The notes under the pieces: generated by a model
Database searches by the model: none
What the model saw: only the letters and a program-made list of their open reading frames with translations
Told to the model about the DNA's origin: nothing
Translations under genes and position numbers: made by a program
NCBI RefSeq assembly: GCF_003289965.1
Contig: NZ_QMBQ01000014.1
Span: 1-64,000 of the forward strand
Direction: 5' to 3'
Length of the DNA stretch: 64,000 nucleotides
Source: Mesorhizobium atlanticum
Lineage (GTDB): Bacteria; Pseudomonadota; Alphaproteobacteria; Rhizobiales; Rhizobiaceae
Part shown: piece by piece, positions 35,818 to 42,916 of the stretch
Layout: each line of letters begins with the position of its first letter
Numbering within the stretch: the first letter of the stretch is position 1

Positions 35818-36663
35818 ATGCCTGCTCAGTCCGCAGTGAGAACAGTCGCAGCCGCCACGCCGACAGCGCATCTTGGTGTCGAAGACCGGACGATCGACAT
35901 CGTGCTGGCAAACGACGCGCATGCTGCTTTCGTCTGGGGTGTGCTCGACCGGCTGCTGGACGAGCCGAACTGCAACGTGAGCAGCGTTACCGCGTCGGGC
36001 TTCGCGGCGATGCAAGCGGCGGTCTTTGCCTATGGGCTGAGCGTCGGCGGCAGGCGCGGCGCGCGGACAGCGCTCGCCAATTTCTGGCGGCGCGTCAGCC
36101 ACGCCTCGATGTTCGCCATCGACAGAACGAGCCTGCTGCGCTCGATGCTGGAACAATCGATCGACCTCAAGCGGATCCGCGACGAAGACTGCCCGGTGAA
36201 ACTGGACGTCGTAGCCGTCAACGCCCGCAGCGACGCTTTGAAGACATTCTCGTGCAGGCAGTTGTCGATCGACGCGATCGTGGCGGCAGCCACTGTTCCG
36301 TTCCTGTCCGCAGCCGTTGAAATCGACGGCGACTTCTATTGGGGCGATGGCGACATCTCGCAATTGCCGACCGCGTTTTCGACCGGAGCCCCCCATGGTC
36401 TGATGGTCACCGGCAAGCCGTCGCGGTGTCCGGATCGCAGCCTCGCCTCTACCCATTGCGCGACCGGATGCGCCGCGGTTCACACGATCTTCGATAGCCA
36501 ATATCGAGCTGCACCTCCGCTGCTTCTGAGACCCTGGATCGACTGGGGCGAGCTGACTGACATTCGTGACAGGGGACGGCAATCTGCCGAGAACTGGCTT
36601 GCGGCCGATCTTTCACGCGCCCATGAGCGCCCCGCTTTCGACTGCAGAACCCAATACGTCTAG
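35818..36663 (+). CDS. Patatin-like protein with all catalytic motifs lost (probable pseudoenzyme)
   Basis: The ATG at 35818 has a GGAG ribosome binding site and gives 281 residues; upstream in-frame starts exist but lack one. The sequence aligns well with patatins: AFVWGVLDRLLDEP, AMQAAVFAYGLSVGGRRGARTALANFWRRVS and VAAATVPFLSAAVEIDG are typical of the rhizobial patatin branch. Each active-site motif is altered. The oxyanion glycines are NDAHAAF (residues 32-38) instead of GGGAxGAF, the elbow is ASGFA (59-63) instead of GxSxG with Gly61 at the Ser position, and DGG is GDG (176-178). The frame is otherwise intact, so this looks like a maintained non-catalytic protein rather than a decayed gene. 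A terminator follows. Confidence 0.75.
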   Translation: MPAQSAVRTVAAATPTAHLGVEDRTIDIVLANDAHAAFVWGVLDRLLDEPNCNVSSVTASGFAAMQAAVFAYGLSVGGRRGARTALANFWRRVSHASMFAIDRTSLLRSMLEQSIDLKRIRDEDCPVKLDVVAVNARSDALKTFSCRQLSIDAIVAAATVPFLSAAVEIDGDFYWGDGDISQLPTAFSTGAPHGLMVTGKPSRCPDRSLASTHCATGCAAVHTIFDSQYRAAPPLLLRPWIDWGELTDIRDRGRQSAENWLAADLSRAHERPAFDCRTQYV

Positions 36664-36719
36664 GCGCTTCCCTCCCGCCTAGCCGCGCCTGCTTCGCATA
36701 CTCCCGAATGCAGGCGCCA

Positions 36720-36752
36720 GGCCCTCCGGTTCCCCGGCCGGAGGGCCTTTTT
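36720..36752 (+). terminator. Rho-independent terminator after the patatin-like gene
   Basis: A 10-bp GC-rich stem (GGCCCTCCGG with CCGGAGGGCC) around an 8-base loop is followed by TTTTT. It separates the patatin-like gene from the bufferin operon, which therefore needs its own promoter within 36753-36897; none is obvious there. Confidence 0.85.
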
Positions 36753-36897
36753 CGTACCGCTCTCCAGAACATAGTGGCCGCGTATCAATTCCATGCCGAG
36801 ACAGCATTTCAGCTCGACATCGCGATCGGAGAGACTGATCTGCAGACGGGCCTCTAGGCCGGTCTTTCTCTCGAAACGCCAACCAGGAGACAAGCCT

Positions 36898-37167
36898 GTG
36901 ATCAACACCAAGACCCTCATCGGATCGGCCCTCGCGGCTGCCACCACGCTCGCCGCGACGGCGGCATACAGCGGCCCGGCCGCCAAGCCCGGCTTCGCCT
37001 TCGAAAAATGTTACGGCGTCGTGAAGGCTGGCCAGAACGACTGCCAGACCGCCACGCATTCCTGCGCCGGCACCGCGACCGCCGACAACCAGCCGGATTC
37101 GTGGCTCTACGTGCCCGCCGGCAGCTGCGCCAAGATCGCGGGCGGCAGCGACAAGCCGAAAGCCTAG
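36898..37167 (+). CDS. Bufferin-type RiPP precursor (DUF2282, BufA1-like)
   Basis: The GTG at 36898 has AGGAG eight bases upstream. The 89-residue product has a signal-like N-terminus (LIGSALAAATTLAATAAYSG) and the DUF2282 core. The cysteines lie at 38, 49, 56 and 77 in the contexts EKCYGV, AGQNDC, HSCAG and PAGSC. In bufferins, described from Caulobacter, these cysteines are modified by an MNIO enzyme, and the exported peptide sequesters copper in the periplasm. It is followed at once by DUF692, DUF2063 and DoxX genes, the standard companions. The identification is firm at the family level; the metal bound and the actual modification here are inferred. A basic tail (GGSDKPKA) follows the last cysteine. 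Confidence 0.88.
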   Translation: MINTKTLIGSALAAATTLAATAAYSGPAAKPGFAFEKCYGVVKAGQNDCQTATHSCAGTATADNQPDSWLYVPAGSCAKIAGGSDKPKA

Positions 37168-37210
37168 CAACTTCCACCTCGAGCCAACCAGACCAGAATG
37201 GAGGAGACCG

Positions 37211-38245
37211 ATGTCCGTGATGTTTTCACCTCTCGCGATCCCCGCATCGGCGGGCATCGGTCTTCGCTCGCCTCACATCGCCGAGATGCTCACGCGGCGC
37301 CCTTCGGCTGGCTGGCTCGAGGTCCACGCCGAGAACTACATGGGTGACGGCGCTGGCGTCGAGGCGCTGGAAAGGCTGCGCCAGATCTACCCGCTGTCCG
37401 TGCACGGCGTCGGCCTGTCGCTCGGCAGCGCAGGAGGTCTGGACCGTGACCACCTGGAACGGCTGCGCAAGGTCTGCGAGCGCTTCGAGCCCGATCTGGT
37501 CTCCGAGCATCTCGCCTGGAGCGTCGCGGACGGCGCCTATCTCAACGACCTCTTACCGCTGCGCTATGACGAAGAGGCGCTGGCGGTCGTTGCCCGCAAT
37601 GTCGAGACGCTCCAGGATACGCTGAAGCGGCGCGTGCTGATCGAGAACCTGTCGGCATACCTGGCATTCGCGGACTCCTCGATGAACGAGGCGGAGTTCC
37701 TGGCAGCGCTCGTGGCACGGACCGGCTGTGGCCTGCTGCTCGACGTCAACAACGTCCATGTTTCCGCGCACAACTTGCAATATGACTCCGAGGCTTTCAT
37801 CGACGCGTTGCCTGCGGAGGCCATCGGCGAAATCCACCTCGCCGGTCATGCAACCAACCAGGTCGGGACCGACACCGTGCTGATCGACGATCACGGCTCG
37901 CGCGTGCCGCCAGTGGTCTGGGCCCTCTACCGGCATGCCATAGACCGGCTCGGGCCGCGCCCAACCTTGATCGAGTGGGACACCGACGTTCCCGTTCTCG
38001 ATGTGCTGCTTGGCGAAGCGATGTGGGCCGACATGCTGACCGCTTCGATCATGTTCAACCGCAGGCAGGCCGCGCGACGCGACCAAACAACCGAAGCGCG
38101 GGCGAGGCCTATCTCACTTTCTTACGAATGCGAAACGACGACCAGCATGCCCGTCCTTGCGGCGTTTGCCGCTGCCAGGGTCGCGAAACGGTCCGTCTCC
38201 TTGGCGCTGCCCTCGCTTGAGGAGATATACCATGCTGCCGCTTGA
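37211..38245 (+). CDS. MNIO (DUF692) family RiPP-modifying oxidase, bufferin maturase
   Basis: MNIO enzymes are multinuclear iron enzymes that oxidise cysteines in precursor peptides. The 344-residue product shows the family pattern: LEVHAENYMG, VHGVGLSLGS, VSEHLAWS, LIENLSAYL, LLLDVNNVHVSAHN, GEIHLAGH and LIEWDTDVPV, which carry the His, Glu, Asp and Asn iron ligands. It lies 43 bases after the DUF2282 precursor, its presumed substrate. The C-terminal 60 or so residues after ASIMFNRRQAA go beyond the usual end of the family and include a cysteine (YECETTT) and a helix-like tail ending LEEIYHAAA. The gene overlaps the next one by 14 bases. Confidence 0.92.
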   Translation: MSVMFSPLAIPASAGIGLRSPHIAEMLTRRPSAGWLEVHAENYMGDGAGVEALERLRQIYPLSVHGVGLSLGSAGGLDRDHLERLRKVCERFEPDLVSEHLAWSVADGAYLNDLLPLRYDEEALAVVARNVETLQDTLKRRVLIENLSAYLAFADSSMNEAEFLAALVARTGCGLLLDVNNVHVSAHNLQYDSEAFIDALPAEAIGEIHLAGHATNQVGTDTVLIDDHGSRVPPVVWALYRHAIDRLGPRPTLIEWDTDVPVLDVLLGEAMWADMLTASIMFNRRQAARRDQTTEARARPISLSYECETTTSMPVLAAFAAARVAKRSVSLALPSLEEIYHAAA

Positions 38246-39029
38246 GCACTTGCAGACCACCATGGCGCGCGCCGTGCTGGCCCTGGAACCATCGATTGGC
38301 GCGAAAGCGCTCACCGCCGGCAAGGCCGATCCGCTGGCACGCCTTCGCATTTACCAAAACAACACCCGCAGCTCGCTGACCGCCGTGCTGATGGCGGTCT
38401 TTCCGGTTACGGTTCACCTGGTCGACGAGCGTTTCTTCCGCTACGCAGCAAGCGAGTTCATTCGACGCCATCCACCGGCGGAATCGCGACTGGCGCGCTA
38501 TGGCGCCGGCTTCCCGCGCTTCCTCAAGTCGATCGACACGCTGTCCGACATGCCGATCGTCGCTGAAACGGCGCGGCTCGAATGGGCCATCGCCGAAGCG
38601 CTCGATGCGGCTTCCTTGCCAGCCCGGAGTCTCGCAGACTTCGAGAATATGGATCTGGGCACTTCTCCGGACATCCTGATGCAGCCGTCGCTCAGGCTGA
38701 TCCTCTCGCACTGGTCGATCCTGTCCGTATGGACGGCGCACCAGCAGGACGCTGCCGACCGGCATAGCGGCTGGACAAGACGCGCCGAACGTGTGGCGCT
38801 GTGGCGAGCGGGAGACAGCATCCGGCTCGTTCGGCTCGATCGTGCGAACTTCGCTTTCCTGCACTCCCTGAAGCATGGCCTCGGCCTTGAGCATGCCGCC
38901 GGCCGCGCACTGGCGCTCGATCCGGGTTTCGATCTCGTATCCGCGCTCGTGCGTCTTTTCGGCGACGGGCTCGTCACCGCTGTGCGAGCCGCCGCGAACT
39001 CCCACTCAAACTCATGGAGACAGTCATGA
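38232..39029 (+). CDS. DUF2063 protein, bufferin maturation partner (BufC-like)
   Basis: The ATG at 38232 has a strong GAGGAG site and lies inside the end of the MNIO gene. The 265-residue product begins LEHLQTTMARAVLALEP and carries the DUF2063 phrases LARLRIYQNNTRSSLTAVLMAVFPVTVHLVDERFFRYAASEFIRRHPP. In MNIO systems this family acts with the oxidase in recognising or presenting the precursor. The C-terminal half (RLVRLDRANFAFLHSLKHGLGLEHAAGRAL) is the variable part seen in BufC-type proteins. The overlap with the upstream gene and the ATGA junction with the DoxX gene show tight coupling. Confidence 0.9.
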   Translation: MLPLEHLQTTMARAVLALEPSIGAKALTAGKADPLARLRIYQNNTRSSLTAVLMAVFPVTVHLVDERFFRYAASEFIRRHPPAESRLARYGAGFPRFLKSIDTLSDMPIVAETARLEWAIAEALDAASLPARSLADFENMDLGTSPDILMQPSLRLILSHWSILSVWTAHQQDAADRHSGWTRRAERVALWRAGDSIRLVRLDRANFAFLHSLKHGLGLEHAAGRALALDPGFDLVSALVRLFGDGLVTAVRAAANSHSNSWRQS

Positions 39030-39502
39030 CCGCAGTATCAGATCATCCTTCATCCGGCCCGGCCGGCCTTGCCGGCCTCTACAGGCGCATCATCAAGCTG
39101 CCCGAACATATACCGTTTTCGCTCGTCCAACTCGCCGCTCGCGTGGCAGTGGCGCATGTCTTCTGGCAGTCGGCCCAGAGCAAGCTTGCGTCCTGGCCGG
39201 TGACGCTGCAGCTGTTCGCCAACGAATACAATTTGCCGTTTATCGACCCGTCGATTGCGGCGCCTCTGGCGACGACGGCGGAAATCACAGGTTCGGTGTT
39301 GATCTTCCTTGGACTGTTCTCGCGCCTCGCAGCCTTGATGCTGCTCGGCGTCGTCGCCGTCATCCAGATCTTCGTCTATCCGGAGAACTGGGCCGAGCAT
39401 TTGCTGTGGTCCTCGTTGCTGCTTCTGGTGCTGACACGCGGCGCCGGCGTCTTTTCGCTCGACCAGGTTGCCGAGCGGATCCTTTCAGCATCCAAAAAAT
39501 AG
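39026..39502 (+). CDS. DoxX family membrane protein of the bufferin operon
   Basis: The ATG at 39026 forms an ATGA junction with the DUF2063 stop and has GGAGA seven bases upstream. The 158-residue product has four transmembrane segments with the DoxX pattern RVAVAHVFWQSAQSKLASW and TTAEITGSVLIFLGLFSRLAALMLLGVVAVIQIFVYP. DoxX proteins accompany most DUF2282-DUF692-DUF2063 operons; their role is unclear, with redox or quinone-linked functions proposed. It comes 26 bases before the quinone reductase gene, an association that supports a redox link. Confidence 0.88.
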   Translation: MTAVSDHPSSGPAGLAGLYRRIIKLPEHIPFSLVQLAARVAVAHVFWQSAQSKLASWPVTLQLFANEYNLPFIDPSIAAPLATTAEITGSVLIFLGLFSRLAALMLLGVVAVIQIFVYPENWAEHLLWSSLLLLVLTRGAGVFSLDQVAERILSASKK

Positions 39503-39528
39503 AAGTTCCGGCAAGGTGGAAACGGACG

Positions 39529-40236
39529 ATGCGCATCTTCATCGTTCACGCTCACCCTGAGCCCAACAGCTTCAACGGCGCGCTGACGCGCGCGGCTGAG
39601 CAAGCGCTGGTTACGGCCGGGCACGAGGTCGTTATCTCCGACCTTTATGCAATGGGCTTCAATCCGGTGTCGGATCGCCACAACTTCACGACCGTGCGCG
39701 ATGCGAACTACTATCGCCAGCAGGCTGAAGAGGCGAATGCCGCCGTTCACGACGGATTTGCCCCGGACATCCAGGCCGAGATGGACAAGCTTTTCTGGTG
39801 CGACGCCTTGATCCTGCAGTTTCCGCTCTGGTGGTTCGGGCTGCCGGCGATTCTCAAGGGCTGGGTTGACCGCGTGTTCGCATCGGGTGGCCGCATCTAT
39901 GGCGGCGGCAAATGGTATGATCGCGGTGTCTTCGCCGGAAAGCGCGCAATGTGTTCCGTCACAATCGGCGGTCCGCCGCCGATCTATTCCGACCGAGGAC
40001 TGAACGGCCCGATCGGTTCGATCCTGTTTCCGATCAACCACGGGATGCTCTATTTTGTCGGCTTCTCCGTTATCGAGCCTTTCCTTGTGCACGCGCCGGC
40101 GCGCATCGGCGATGCCGAGCGCCAGATGTGGCTCGATCGATATCGCGACCGCGTCCTCGGCCTCGCACATGCCCCCACGATCGCTTATCCGAAGCTGGCG
40201 GATTTCGACGACACCCATGTTCTGAAGTCGGGTTGA
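39529..40236 (+). CDS. NAD(P)H:quinone oxidoreductase-like flavodoxin-fold protein
   Basis: The ATG at 39529 follows AAGGTGGA. The 235-residue protein is of the NQO1/KefF/MdaB type: RIFIVHAHPEPNSFNGALTRAAEQAL at the N-terminus, FPLWWFGLPAILKGWVDRVFASGGRIYGGG as the FMN- and substrate-binding region, and MCSVTIGGPPPIYSDRGLNG after it. Such enzymes reduce quinones by two electrons and protect against electrophiles. It is the last gene of the bufferin operon and ends 57 bases before the right boundary repeat of the island. Its link to the RiPP system is inferred from position only. Confidence 0.88.
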   Translation: MRIFIVHAHPEPNSFNGALTRAAEQALVTAGHEVVISDLYAMGFNPVSDRHNFTTVRDANYYRQQAEEANAAVHDGFAPDIQAEMDKLFWCDALILQFPLWWFGLPAILKGWVDRVFASGGRIYGGGKWYDRGVFAGKRAMCSVTIGGPPPIYSDRGLNGPIGSILFPINHGMLYFVGFSVIEPFLVHAPARIGDAERQMWLDRYRDRVLGLAHAPTIAYPKLADFDDTHVLKSG

Positions 40237-40295
40237 ACCAATGGGCGCGGGCCTTCGCCTGCCAGGAGCATCAGCGAGTTCAAAGGAAAAAAGGC

Positions 40296-40370
<75 letters not shown>

Positions 40371-40596
40371 CTGCGATGGCGGCGCTTCTGCCATATCGAA
40401 CCGGCAAGCGCAAGGCCAAGAAAAACCCAAAGCGTCGCATGCGATTCTTGCCAACAATTATGGCGGCTCGAAGCGGCATGCGCAGCTGGTCAACAGCCCG
40501 AAACCCGCGCGGCCACCTGCTTTCATGACATCGCCGGGCCAAAATGCTACCCATTGCGGAGTCGCAGCCGGCTGACCATCGGTCAGGGATTGGACG

Positions 40597-40869
40597 ATGG
40601 GCGAGAAGACAAATCCACCGAAAAAGGGCGAAGCCGCGCGCAAGGAGCGGTTGGCCGAGGCGCTGCGCGCCAATCTGCAGAAGCGCAAGGCGCAGACGCG
40701 TTCCCGACGGGCGGGCGACGCTGACAACCAGCGCGCCCGCGACGCTGACAACCAGCGCGCCCGCGACGCTGACAACCAGCGCGCCCGCGACGCTGACAAG
40801 CAGCGCGCCAGCGATGCCGATCAGCGGTCGGAAGGCTTGCCGACTGCTGGAAAAATGCACAAGGACTGA
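40597..40869 (+). CDS. Small charged protein with octapeptide repeats, upstream of murA
   Basis: The 90-residue product begins GEKTNPPKKGEAARKERLAEALRANLQKRKAQTRSR, a basic helical segment found in a short protein encoded before murA in many Rhizobiales. The middle consists of four tandem copies of the octapeptide DADNQRAR (the last slightly changed), encoded by a 24-bp DNA repeat. The end is short and hydrophilic. No function is known. The repeat adds only charged, helix-prone residues and is probably variable in copy number between strains. It is the first gene right of the island and of the tRNA-Thr gene. Confidence 0.7.
   Translation: MGEKTNPPKKGEAARKERLAEALRANLQKRKAQTRSRRAGDADNQRARDADNQRARDADNQRARDADKQRASDADQRSEGLPTAGKMHKD
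40717..40812 (+). repeat. Four tandem copies of a 24-bp coding repeat
   Basis: Units start at 40717, 40741, 40765 and 40789. The first three are identical and the fourth differs at two positions; a fifth partial, degenerate unit follows. The unit length is a multiple of three, so copy changes keep the frame of the surrounding gene. Confidence 0.95.
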
Positions 40870-41008
40870 CCAAATCAGCCATACTGCCCGGCCATAGTCG
40901 GTCCGGTTTTATGAAAATCCTATTTCTTGAACCAAGCCGGCCAATAGTCTAAGCCGGGCACACTCAACCGATTGAAGCGGCCCGTTCGGGCCGAGGGGAC
41001 GTTTTCTT

Positions 41009-42301
41009 ATGGATCGCATCAGAATTGTCGGCGGCAATGAGCTTGCCGGTACCATTCCGATCTCGGGCGCCAAGAACGCGGCACTGCCGCTGATGATCGC
41101 CTCTCTGCTCACCGACGACACGCTGACGCTCGAAAACGTGCCGCATCTGGCCGATGTCGAGCAGCTGATCCGCATCCTGGGTAATCACGGCGTCGACTAT
41201 TCCGTCAACGGCCGGCGCGAGAGCCAGCAGAAAGGCTATTCGCGCACCATCAATTTTTCCGCCCGCAACATCGTCGACACCACCGCGCCTTACGAGCTGG
41301 TGTCGAAGATGCGCGCGTCCTTCTGGGTTATCGGCCCGCTGCTTGCCCGCATGGGCGAGGCCAAGGTGTCGCTGCCAGGCGGCTGCGCCATCGGCACGCG
41401 CCCGGTCGATCTGTTCCTAGAAGGTCTGCAGGCGCTGGACGCCGAGCTCGACGTCGACAATGGCTATGTCGTGGCCAAGACCAGGAACGGCCGTCTCCAC
41501 GGCAATCGCTACGTGTTCCCGAAAGTGTCGGTCGGCGCCACCCATGTGCTGATGATGGCGGCCTCGCTCGCCAAAGGTGAGACGGTGCTCGAAAACGCCG
41601 CCTGCGAGCCGGAAATCGTCAATCTCGCCGAATGCCTGATCGCCATGGGCGCCAAGATTCACGGCGCCGGCACCCCCACCATCACCATCCAAGGCGTCGA
41701 GGCGCTGTCCGGCGCCCGTGTCCGCGTCATCCCCGACCGCATCGAGACCGGCACCTATGCCATGGCGGTGGCGATGACCGGCGGCGATGTGATGCTGGAA
41801 GGCGCGCGGCCCGACCTGTTGCAGACGGCGCTCGACGTTCTCGTCGAGACCGGCGCCGAGATCACGCCCACCAACGAGGGCATCCGCGTCAAGCGCAACG
41901 GCGCCGGCATTGCGCCGGTCGACGTGACCACCGCCCCCTTCCCCGCTTTCCCAACCGACCTGCAGGCGCAGTTTATGGGCCTGATGACGATGGCCAAGGG
42001 CAAGTCGCGCATCACCGAGACGATCTTCGAGAACCGCTTCATGCATGTGCAGGAGCTCGCGCGTCTCGGCGCCCACATCACGCTTTCCGGCCAGACGGCG
42101 ATCGTCGACGGCGTCGCCAAGCTCAAGGGCGCTCCCGTCATGGCGACCGACCTGCGCGCCTCGGTGTCGCTGGTGATCGCCGCCCTTGCCGCCGAAGGCG
42201 AGACCACGGTCAACCGCGTCTACCACCTCGACCGGGGCTTCGAGCGGCTGGAGGAGAAGCTCTCGGGCTGCGGCGCTGTGATCGAGCGCATTTCGGGCTG
42301 A
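41009..42301 (+). CDS. murA: UDP-N-acetylglucosamine 1-carboxyvinyltransferase
   Basis: MurA adds enolpyruvate to UDP-GlcNAc, the first committed step of peptidoglycan synthesis, in the cytoplasm. The 430-residue product has the N-terminal GTIPISGAKNAALPLMIASLL with the substrate-binding Lys-Asn. The loop LPGGCAIGTRPVDL carries the catalytic, fosfomycin-sensitive Cys, and ETIFENRFMHVQELARLGA is near residue 340. Length and motifs are those of a normal, full-length enzyme. The preceding GAGGGGAC serves as ribosome binding site. It is followed by a palindromic repeat region that probably ends the transcript. Confidence 0.97.
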   Translation: MDRIRIVGGNELAGTIPISGAKNAALPLMIASLLTDDTLTLENVPHLADVEQLIRILGNHGVDYSVNGRRESQQKGYSRTINFSARNIVDTTAPYELVSKMRASFWVIGPLLARMGEAKVSLPGGCAIGTRPVDLFLEGLQALDAELDVDNGYVVAKTRNGRLHGNRYVFPKVSVGATHVLMMAASLAKGETVLENAACEPEIVNLAECLIAMGAKIHGAGTPTITIQGVEALSGARVRVIPDRIETGTYAMAVAMTGGDVMLEGARPDLLQTALDVLVETGAEITPTNEGIRVKRNGAGIAPVDVTTAPFPAFPTDLQAQFMGLMTMAKGKSRITETIFENRFMHVQELARLGAHITLSGQTAIVDGVAKLKGAPVMATDLRASVSLVIAALAAEGETTVNRVYHLDRGFERLEEKLSGCGAVIERISG

Positions 42302-42351
42302 CGTTCCGCGGCATTCTTTCCGGGCGGTTGCGCCGAGCGGAAAGACCCACT

Positions 42352-42441
42352 AGAGCGTGGAGTTCAACCACGCTCTAGCTTTTTGTGTGAGCATGATCCT
42401 TACCGAAAGCCGGTTTCCACTTTTCGGGATCATGCTCTAAC
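42352..42441. repeat. Palindromic intergenic repeat after murA (RIME-like), with stem-loop
   Basis: CTAGAGCGTGG and CCACGCTCTAG form an 11-bp hairpin (about 42350-42378) followed by CTTTTT, which could terminate murA transcription. The next 55 bases (GAGCATGATC to GATCATGCTC) are a palindromic element of the type also found at 44747 and 44804. Such mosaic elements are frequent between genes in Rhizobiales. Confidence 0.8.
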
Positions 42442-42479
42442 AGAACGCTGAATTGTCAACGTTCAGGTGCGCATCCCGC

Positions 42480-42914
42480 ATGGCAGCTCTCAAGCTCATC
42501 GCGCTCGACGATCAGGATCTGAGCATCGTCTCGGCGCATGTCCAGGACGCCGTGATGAAGGTCTCCGACTTGGAGTACCTGCCGGCGGCCAAGCGCTTCG
42601 TGCTGACCATGAACCGCTTCGTCTGGGAAGCGAAATCGGGCCTCTTCCGCCAGCACAATGAACGGCGGCAGAGCGTTCTGCATTTCGACCGCGTGCTCGG
42701 CGTCAAGACCAGCGGCATTCAACGCGACAAGCCCGCCGAAGTGCTGTCGCTGCTGGCGATCAGCTTCATTGCCATCAGCAAGCCGGCCGGCATCGTCGAG
42801 CTGGTGTTTTCGGGCGGCGGCACCATCATGCTCGACGTTGAATGCATCGAGGCCAGGCTTGCCGATGTCGGCGGCTCCTGGGAAGCCACCTCGCGACCTG
42901 TGCACAGAGGTTGA
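42480..42914 (+). CDS. DUF2948 family protein
   Basis: The ATG at 42480 gives a 144-residue protein (AALKLIALDDQDLSIVSAHVQDAVMKVSDLEYLP, then LLAISFIAISKPAGIVELVFSGGGTIMLDVECIEARLADVG) that is recognisable as DUF2948, a family conserved beside hisD in Alphaproteobacteria. The function is unknown. The gap to hisD is two bases, so the two are co-translated. It starts the housekeeping operon DUF2948-hisD-UPF0262-phosphatase. Confidence 0.88.
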   Translation: MAALKLIALDDQDLSIVSAHVQDAVMKVSDLEYLPAAKRFVLTMNRFVWEAKSGLFRQHNERRQSVLHFDRVLGVKTSGIQRDKPAEVLSLLAISFIAISKPAGIVELVFSGGGTIMLDVECIEARLADVGGSWEATSRPVHRG

Positions 42915-42916
42915 CG

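Noticed and set aside
35614..36582. Long minus-strand frame that would extend the small secreted protein at 35338 to over 400 residues.
   Set aside because: The extension is antisense to the patatin-like gene, has an implausible Arg/Ala-rich composition, and the true start with signal peptide and AAGGAG lies at 35613.
38217..38234. The sequence GAGGAGATATACCATG before the DUF2063 gene resembles the phage T7 gene 10 leader used in expression vectors.
   Set aside because: Only the ribosome binding site and a few bases match, there is no vector or phage sequence around it, and it lies inside the coding sequence of the MNIO gene in natural context.
40717..40812. Tandem 24-bp repeats considered as a CRISPR array.
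   Set aside because: There are no unique spacers, the units are contiguous, in frame and encode an octapeptide, and no cas genes are present.
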